From: Lactonifactor longoviformis DSM 17459
Lineage (GTDB): Bacteria > Bacillota > Clostridia > Lachnospirales > Lachnospiraceae
NCBI RefSeq assembly: GCF_900129135.1
Contig: NZ_FQVI01000002.1
Coordinates: 248,001-312,000 of the forward strand
Length of the DNA: 64,000 bases
Direction of reading: 5' to 3'
Positions 55,071 through 61,170 of the stretch are shown here, piece by piece. The notes under the pieces were generated by a model. That model was not told the origin of the DNA. It saw only the letters and a program-made list of their open reading frames with translations, and did not search any database. The translations under genes and the position numbers were made by a program. How positions within the stretch are numbered: position 1 is the stretch's first letter; each line of letters starts with the position of its first letter.

Positions 55071-56543
55071 TTGCGTCAAAATTTGCACCAGTACGAATAT
55101 CTATATCGTTCCTTAGTCACACAGTTTGAATGCGGTGCCTATCCCGAAGGAAAGACTATGCCTTCCCAGCAGCAGCTTTGCCGGCAGTACAATGTGGGGA
55201 TCACCACAATCCGGAGAGTCATGAAGATGCTGGAAAATAACGGATACATCCATACTGCCGCCGGCCGGCCGGCGGTTTCTGCCTACCGCACAGCAGCAGA
55301 GTCCTGCATTGCCGCCCTGTTGGAGCGCAGGGACGGAGTGAATGATGCGTTTTGCGGACTTGGCATTCTTCTTCCGGCCCTCTATCGGGAGGGTGCAAGT
55401 CTCTGCCGGGAGCCTGAATTTACAATCATGCGGGACGCCATAGACGGAATTGCAGGACCTATGGAACTCTCAGCCCTGTACCAACAGGCCAATCTTTTTT
55501 TCAGGGCTGTGCTAAAGCCCTTTCACAACCTCCTGATTCAGGATCTGGAACTGGATGCCGAGAGTTATCTGCATGTACCCTATATCCCATATCCTGGGGT
55601 AAATGATCCCTCCTATCATGCTGAGAGCAGGGTAAAAGCCTGGCTGGAGACAGCATTAAACAGAATCCTCCGGAAAGAATATGACGCGTTTTACGATAGT
55701 ATTCTGGACTTTTACGGCAAAACCCAGAGCACCATTGACGGATATCTGGAAGAACTTAGCCGCGTAGTTCCTACGCCTGCCCCGCAGAAGACAGATATCC
55801 GCTGGTTTCGGATAAAAGGCCATTCCGAGCTTTATATACGCCTGGCCATGTCTATTCTGCGGCGGATTGCCGGGGGAGAGTTTGAGGGGAAGAAATATCT
55901 CCCATCCATTCCCAGACTGATGGAAGAATACGGACTGATGAAAGAGACGGTATGCCGCAGCATTGCACTGCTGAATATGTTGGGGATCGCAGAAACAAAA
56001 GCAAAAAAAGGAACCATTCTGGTGACCGGAGAGATCCAGGGCAGCATTGCCTCTGCCTCTTTTGATTTCAGTGATCCTCTGCTCCAGCAAAGACTGGCTC
56101 TGTGTATGGATGCCATCCAGATTATGGCTCTGTCTGCAGGAATCTGTGCGAAATCCTTCACCCCCGTCACAGAGGAGTGGCTGCACAGCGCAGAGGAAAA
56201 GTTATCCTCTGCCTCTCTCCACAGTCTCAATCCCCGCTCAGTTCAGCTCCTTATGGATTATATGATACAGTTCGCTCCCTGTCATTCTCTGAGTAATATC
56301 TATTATCAGCTGAATGAGCTAATCCTGTGGGGATATTATCTGTATGCAGTGGACGCCTCCTATTATGCACCTCAGGAGAAACTGCAGTTCCTTATGCATG
56401 ATGTGGTAAAGGCTCTCCGGGAAAAGGATACTTCCGCTTTGCCCTCTGCTCTGGAAAATGCCTTTCTGCAGATTTATCGGGACATCTATTCAGTAATCGC
56501 CCAGCTTCCCTGCGGTACAGATTTTCTCCCCATTCCCATATAA
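55071..56543 (+). CDS. GntR-like regulator with two winged helix-turn-helix domains
   Basis: About 490 residues. The N-terminal wHTH (residues about 7-72) is YEYLYRSLVTQFECGAYPEGKTMPSQQQLCRQYNVGITTIRRVMKMLENNGYIHTAAGRPAVS. A second wHTH of the same type sits at about 255-317 (LYIRLAMSILRRIAGGEFEGKKYLPSIPRLMEEYGLMKETVCRSIALLNMLGIAETKAKKGTILV). Each is followed by an all-helical region of about 170 residues, so the protein looks like an internal duplication of wHTH plus helical (FCD-like?) domain. The start is TTG at 55071, because AAAGGAG lies 10 bp before it just outside the IS remnant; the frame is open upstream to 54972 but crosses the IS end. Target and ligand unknown. Confidence 0.75.
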   Translation: MRQNLHQYEYLYRSLVTQFECGAYPEGKTMPSQQQLCRQYNVGITTIRRVMKMLENNGYIHTAAGRPAVSAYRTAAESCIAALLERRDGVNDAFCGLGILLPALYREGASLCREPEFTIMRDAIDGIAGPMELSALYQQANLFFRAVLKPFHNLLIQDLELDAESYLHVPYIPYPGVNDPSYHAESRVKAWLETALNRILRKEYDAFYDSILDFYGKTQSTIDGYLEELSRVVPTPAPQKTDIRWFRIKGHSELYIRLAMSILRRIAGGEFEGKKYLPSIPRLMEEYGLMKETVCRSIALLNMLGIAETKAKKGTILVTGEIQGSIASASFDFSDPLLQQRLALCMDAIQIMALSAGICAKSFTPVTEEWLHSAEEKLSSASLHSLNPRSVQLLMDYMIQFAPCHSLSNIYYQLNELILWGYYLYAVDASYYAPQEKLQFLMHDVVKALREKDTSALPSALENAFLQIYRDIYSVIAQLPCGTDFLPIPI

Positions 56544-56562
56544 ATCGAGTAGAAGGTAGTGA

Positions 56563-56760
56563 TTAGCTCCTGTCCTCATTCATCTCAGCTGTCAGTCCCG
56601 CAGGTATATAGGGACAGCCCTCCACCCCCTCGGCGGTCACCAATCCGGTCTCTAAAAGGCCCCGGACTTTGCCGCTCTTAATGTCGGTCATACCAATAAT
56701 GCCGTTGATCGGGGTACGGATGTCATGAATTATCGTTGTTTTCCATATCCATTACTTCCC
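56563..56760 (-). pseudogene. fragment of a histidine-kinase gene (H-box) joined to unrelated sequence
   Basis: The minus strand encodes IIHDIRTPINGIIGMTDIKS, an intact HisKA H-box, and then continues in frame as GKVRGLLETGLVTAEGVEGCPYIPAGLTAEMNEDRS to a TAA at 56563. The second part does not resemble any HisKA helix 2, so the frame is probably a junction of two broken genes. No start signal and no ATPase domain. The rest of the 56544-56817 gap has nothing else recognisable. Confidence 0.6.
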
Positions 56761-56817
56761 CCTACTGCTTTGGTCGCAGCCAATTAAAGACTGATATTAG
56801 TGCCACGTTTTGATGTG

Positions 56818-58320
56818 TCACTCTTCCAGCTCCCGAATCAGTTCCCGGAGCCTGGACTTAATCTTAGTTCGGTGAGTACCCTTGTATCCCACTTTCTCCG
56901 CCAGACGAAGCAGGTACTCCCGGTATATAGCCACGATCTCAGGCTGTGAGATCTCAAAGACGGTAAAGGGATCTGAGGCATGCACCAGAAGTGCTCTGTG
57001 ATTTTCCTTGACCATGAGGGAACTCTCCTGTTCAGCAAGTCCTTCCAGGGGGACAAAGTGATAGTTTTCATGAGTGTCCAAAATATGCAGAATCTTCTTC
57101 AAGTGCAGAGCATAGGTCTCAGGGGTGTAGTAAAGGGCGCCCACCGACCAGCATGTAGCGGTGATTGGCACTGTACCGGCACGGATCTGGTCAGCGCTGG
57201 CCAGGTGAACGATATCGATCAGATTGTACTGGTCCTGCTCCTGTTCCAGCCGCTTCATCTCCTGGAGGTAAAGTTCGCCCAGGCGTTTCTGCTCGGGGTC
57301 TTCTCTTTTTCCGATGGAATCAGCCACAAGTTCAAAAGGCGCGGTCACTGCGGACAAGGAGAGCAGCTTTTGAATGCGGAAGCCCTGGGGCGATAGGAAT
57401 TTCATAAAGCACTGGAACAACTTTTGGGGTTCCGAGTAGGTATTCAGCATAGGCCGGCACAGGGCGAGATAGGCCTGAAACTCCGATTCCGTCGCCCGGA
57501 GCACCCCCGGGTCTGTGGTCAGCATCGTGGCGTAGCTGGTGGGATCGCCCGCCATGGAATGTGACGCAATCGCGATTTCTCCGGGTTGCATGATGATGGT
57601 GTGCCGGCAAAGGCGGTCCCGGATATGGGGATAAAAGTAGGCTTTTACCTTGCCGGTCATGTAGAGCGGGATCCAGCGGGCCAGAGATTCCAGAATCTGA
57701 TCGCCCGAGTAGATCGGCGGTATGATGTGGCAGATCTGAAAGCCCCGCCGGATACAGTCCAGCAGCCAGGCCTGCATTTGGGAAGTAAAATCATAATCCT
57801 CCATCAGCCAATCGTCGGTCTCATCGGCAAGAATGCAGATTGTACCCGGTTCCTGCCGGGCCAGCAGGTGTTGGTACATGGACCGCACAGCAGCACGCTT
57901 TCCCTCATTTCCAAAATGAATAAAATTCCCTTTACGGCTGATCGTTGCGGCCTCCAGGGTGGAGTTGGACGCCACCCCCTTAATGGTCAGCGATTCAAAG
58001 CTGCGCATGAATCTGTCCACTCCGTCCGCGTCACCGCACAGCCAGCAGAATAAAAATTCTGATAACTGTTCTTGCTTGTCCATGAGGACCCGTCTGACTC
58101 CCGCCATCTCTGATAGAGCTCTTCTCTGATATTCGCCGGTACAGCGTTCGGCAAGGAAATTCGCCATGCTGCGCAGCGGCTCCGGATTGCGCGGGATCCC
58201 TCTCTTCCCGCTGCGGAATCGGCTGATGATGGAGGGGTCTACCTGCGCTGCCAGGGCCAGCTCCCGGTTCGTGGTTTGAGTCAAATTCATGACAAAAATT
58301 AGCTTTTCATAGAACTGCAC
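56818..58320 (-). CDS. HTH-type (XRE-like) transcriptional regulator with large C-terminal domain
   Basis: A 500-residue protein. N-terminal Cro/C1-type helix-turn-helix (about 8-45: LIFVMNLTQTTNRELALAAQVDPSIISRFRSGKRG), followed by about 430 residues without a domain I recognise. These contain TICILADETDDWLMEDYDFTSQMQAWLLDCIRRGFQICHIIPP, a basic helix KVKAYFYPHIRDRLCRHTI, and a C-terminal part ending in a charged helix (THRTKIKSRLRELIRELEE). The start is GTG at 58320, 8 bp after AAGGAGG. It is transcribed divergently from the c-di-GMP gene. The shared intergenic region has a TTGCAA/TATACT promoter for this gene (58346-58374) and two copies of a complex operator. Probably the local regulator of the whole module. 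Confidence 0.8.
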   Translation of the reverse strand: MQFYEKLIFVMNLTQTTNRELALAAQVDPSIISRFRSGKRGIPRNPEPLRSMANFLAERCTGEYQRRALSEMAGVRRVLMDKQEQLSEFLFCWLCGDADGVDRFMRSFESLTIKGVASNSTLEAATISRKGNFIHFGNEGKRAAVRSMYQHLLARQEPGTICILADETDDWLMEDYDFTSQMQAWLLDCIRRGFQICHIIPPIYSGDQILESLARWIPLYMTGKVKAYFYPHIRDRLCRHTIIMQPGEIAIASHSMAGDPTSYATMLTTDPGVLRATESEFQAYLALCRPMLNTYSEPQKLFQCFMKFLSPQGFRIQKLLSLSAVTAPFELVADSIGKREDPEQKRLGELYLQEMKRLEQEQDQYNLIDIVHLASADQIRAGTVPITATCWSVGALYYTPETYALHLKKILHILDTHENYHFVPLEGLAEQESSLMVKENHRALLVHASDPFTVFEISQPEIVAIYREYLLRLAEKVGYKGTHRTKIKSRLRELIRELEE

Positions 58321-58345
58321 AGTCTTATCCTCCTTTATTTATATC

Positions 58346-58374
58346 AGTATACCGTAAAGTGATCAAGTTTGCAA
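58346..58374 (-). promoter_or_regulatory. promoter of the HTH regulator gene
   Basis: Minus-strand TTGCAA (58369-58374), a 17-bp spacer, TATACT (58346-58351), with operator module 1 lying 16 bp further upstream. Confidence 0.65.
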
Positions 58375-58390
58375 CAAAATTTGTATTATT

Positions 58391-58419
58391 TGTCATTCAA
58401 AATGACATTTAAATGTCAT
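58391..58419. promoter_or_regulatory. operator module 1 in the divergent intergenic region
   Basis: Three TGTCAT/ATGACA half-sites: inverted pair TGTCATTCAAAATGACA (58391-58407) and a third half-site TGTCAT at 58414-58419. The latter also makes an 18-bp perfect palindrome, ATGACATTTAAATGTCAT (58402-58419), with the middle half-site. Module 2 repeats the arrangement exactly 107 bp away. Confidence 0.75.
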
Positions 58420-58497
58420 TATCAAATACAGATATCCTCTTGTATTTTGCATAAAAATAAAGTATTCTATGGTTTAAGGGTATTAAAGCTTGTTACT

Positions 58498-58526
58498 TGT
58501 CATTCAAAATGACAAATATGTGTCAT
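58498..58526. promoter_or_regulatory. operator module 2, abutting the promoter of the c-di-GMP gene
   Basis: TGTCATTCAAAATGACA at 58498-58514 is identical to module 1, with a third half-site TGTCAT at 58521-58526. The offset from first to third half-site is 23 bp in both modules. A -35-like TTGCAA (58527-58532) starts at the next base, with a TATATG-type -10 about 17 bp on. Confidence 0.75.
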
Positions 58527-58586
58527 TTGCAATTGGGATTATATACATATATATGCATAAATAATGTTAAGGATTGAGTGTGAGAA

Positions 58587-61163
58587 ATGTTATTTGAAAG
58601 AAAAATTTTAGTGGTTGAAGACAATGAGATCAACCGGGCGGCGCTGTGCGCCATCCTGTCTTCTCAATATACGATTCTGGAGGCAGAAAACGGGGCGCAG
58701 GCCCTGTCGCTGCTGGAGAAATACAGAGAGGGAATCTCTCTGATCCTGTTGGATATTGTTATGCCGGTTATGGATGGCTACACCTTTCTGAAGCATCTGA
58801 AAGCAGATCACAGACTGAATTCGATCCCGGTCATTGTCACAACGTCCAACAACAGTGAGGCGGATGAGGTGGCCGCGCTTTCCCACGGGGCCACAGACTT
58901 CATCACCAAGCCCTACCGCACCCAGATCATTTTGCACCGGGCAGCCAGCATCATCCGCCTGCGGGAGACCTCCGCCCTCATCCATCAGATCCAGTATGAC
59001 CGGGTCACCGGGGTGTACAGCAAGGAATATTTCTGCCAGCAGGTCAGGGATATCCTGTTTCGGAATCCGGATATGAAATATGATGTCCTTTGTTCCGACA
59101 TTGAGGACTTCAAACTGATCAACGATACCTTCGGCATGGCCGCGGGCGACCGCCTGCTGCGGCAGGTTGCCAAGCTCTGCACCCAGCGGCTGGGGGATCA
59201 CGGAATCTGCGGCCGCCTGAGCGCGGACCAGTTCGCCTGTCTTCTGGAGCATCGCGAGGACTATGCGGACGAGATGTTCACTCAGTCCGACAGCAGGATC
59301 AACAGCGGTTTCGGCGATCAGAACGTCATCATGAAATACGGCATCTACACGGTGGAAGACCGGGAGGTTTCCGTAGAGCAGATGTGTGACCGGGCGCTGC
59401 TGGCGGCGCATAGCATTAAGGGAAAGTATGGCAAGCACTTTGCCCTCTACGACGACAAGCTTCGGGGCACGCTGCTGCGTCGGCAGGCCATCACGGACGG
59501 CATGGAAACGGCCCTGGCCACGGGGCAGTTTGAGGTCTACCTGCAGCCCAAGTACCAGCTCCGGGACGGCCGGCTGGCGGGAGCCGAGGCGCTGGTGCGC
59601 TGGAACCATCCGGAATGGGGCCTGCAGCCGCCTGCGGAGTTCATCCCCATTTTTGAGCGCAACGGCTTTATCACTAAGCTGGACCAATATGTCTGGGAGC
59701 GGGTCTGCGCACTGATGCAGGAATGGGATGAGAAGGGCTATCCACGTGTTATCATTTCTGTCAACGTCTCACGAATGGATATTTACAATACAAGCCTGGT
59801 GGATCTTCTCACGGAGATCGTACAACGGCACGGACTTTCACCTTCCCGTCTGCATCTGGAGATCACAGAGAGCGCGTACACGGATACTTCAAGGCAGCTC
59901 ATTGATACCCTGTGCGCTCTGCGCAGACTGGGCTTCGTCATTGAGATGGACGATTTTGGCAGCGGCTACTCTTCGCTGAATATGCTAACGGAAATGCCTA
60001 TCGACGTGCTGAAGCTGGATATGAAGTTTATCCAGACTGAGATTACAAGACCTACCGGCCAGGGCATCCTGCGCTTTATCGTGGACCTGGCCCGTTGGAT
60101 GAAATTGAGCGTAGTGGCGGAGGGCGTAGAGACCCGGGAACAGTTGGAGAGGCTTCAAAACAATGGGTGTGACTACGCCCAGGGCTATTATTTTGCCAAG
60201 CCCATGCCTGTGGAAAATTTTGTTTCAGTCTTGACAGCGCAGACCCCTCCCCCAGACTTGAAAAACAGCCGGTCTGCCGGCTCTGTGGACAGCATGGACA
60301 GAACTCTGCTGGTGGCCGACGAAGACGAGGAGTACCGTGCTCAGGTGCATAGGACCTTCTCCGACTGCTTCAAGGTACTGGAGGCAGCCAGCTGTGAGGA
60401 GGCAGTTAAAATCCTGGGAAACCATCCGTATCAGATATCGGCCGTGATTCTTGACTTGACGCTCCAAGGCCACGCTGATATCCTGACTGCAATTCAAAAG
60501 GGACAGTGCGCCTGGGAGATACCGTGCGTAGCCACGGGACCGCTGGACATGGAACTGGAGCGCAGCGCGATGGAGCGGGGCGCCGCCGACTATGCAGTTA
60601 AACCCCACAGTCAGGAGTCGCTGCGCAGGCGGGTCCTGCGGGCGATGAGCATCCACACTCTTCAGGTACAGATACGGTCCCTGCAGAATGAGGCCTGCAG
60701 AGACACTATGACCGGCCTGCTCAACCGCCGGGGACTGTATACCATAGCCGAATCACTGCGGCATGAGTCTTCCGCCGCTGTTTATCTGTTTGAACTGGAC
60801 GACTTGAAAAAGTTCAACGAGAGGTACGGCTATGTGGAGGGCGATCATTTGATCCTCCACTTCGCCTCCCTTCTGCGTGCCCATACCAGAGTGGATGATG
60901 TGCTGGTCCGGCTGGGTGGGGATGAGTTCCTAATAGTAATGCGCAACATAAGCTCCATAGAAGATGCCCATAAGAAAGAAACGGCTATTCTCCGGGCTTA
61001 TTATGAGAGCCGTTACGCGGATCCGGATTCGGTGGCCTGCTTTGCCGGCACAGCACTCTGGAATGCAGAGGAACCTTTGGATGAAATAATACGCCGGACT
61101 CGCGAGACCATGAACACTGCGAAGGCCGGCAGTAAGGACGAGTGCTTTTCACGGAAGGGGTGA
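58587..61163 (+). CDS. dual c-di-GMP protein: REC-GGDEF(degenerate)-EAL-REC-GGDEF
   Basis: An 858-residue soluble response regulator. REC1 (5-120, Asp56 in LLDIVMPVMDG). GGDEF-like domain 1 (about 165-290), whose active-site motif is replaced by SADQF (212-216), so probably inactive as a cyclase. EAL phosphodiesterase (about 300-550) with intact EALVRW (334), SVNVS, EITES, DDFGSG (455), KLD and VVAEGVE (Glu512). REC2 (about 572-685, Asp623). GGDEF 2 (about 710-840) with intact GGDEF at 777-781 and a product-inhibition RxxD site (RVDD, 768-771) at the canonical spacing. It should both make and break cyclic di-GMP under two phosphorylation inputs. The start has no strong Shine-Dalgarno (AAGGATTGAG). 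A Ser/Thr kinase gene follows after 7 bp. Confidence 0.9.
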   Translation: MLFERKILVVEDNEINRAALCAILSSQYTILEAENGAQALSLLEKYREGISLILLDIVMPVMDGYTFLKHLKADHRLNSIPVIVTTSNNSEADEVAALSHGATDFITKPYRTQIILHRAASIIRLRETSALIHQIQYDRVTGVYSKEYFCQQVRDILFRNPDMKYDVLCSDIEDFKLINDTFGMAAGDRLLRQVAKLCTQRLGDHGICGRLSADQFACLLEHREDYADEMFTQSDSRINSGFGDQNVIMKYGIYTVEDREVSVEQMCDRALLAAHSIKGKYGKHFALYDDKLRGTLLRRQAITDGMETALATGQFEVYLQPKYQLRDGRLAGAEALVRWNHPEWGLQPPAEFIPIFERNGFITKLDQYVWERVCALMQEWDEKGYPRVIISVNVSRMDIYNTSLVDLLTEIVQRHGLSPSRLHLEITESAYTDTSRQLIDTLCALRRLGFVIEMDDFGSGYSSLNMLTEMPIDVLKLDMKFIQTEITRPTGQGILRFIVDLARWMKLSVVAEGVETREQLERLQNNGCDYAQGYYFAKPMPVENFVSVLTAQTPPPDLKNSRSAGSVDSMDRTLLVADEDEEYRAQVHRTFSDCFKVLEAASCEEAVKILGNHPYQISAVILDLTLQGHADILTAIQKGQCAWEIPCVATGPLDMELERSAMERGAADYAVKPHSQESLRRRVLRAMSIHTLQVQIRSLQNEACRDTMTGLLNRRGLYTIAESLRHESSAAVYLFELDDLKKFNERYGYVEGDHLILHFASLLRAHTRVDDVLVRLGGDEFLIVMRNISSIEDAHKKETAILRAYYESRYADPDSVACFAGTALWNAEEPLDEIIRRTRETMNTAKAGSKDECFSRKG

Positions 61164-61170
61164 GCGTGTG

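Noticed and set aside
58608-59687. Minus-strand open frame (359 codons) opposite the c-di-GMP gene
   Set aside because: It is a by-product of the high third-position GC of the sense gene. No ribosome-binding site, no recognisable domain.
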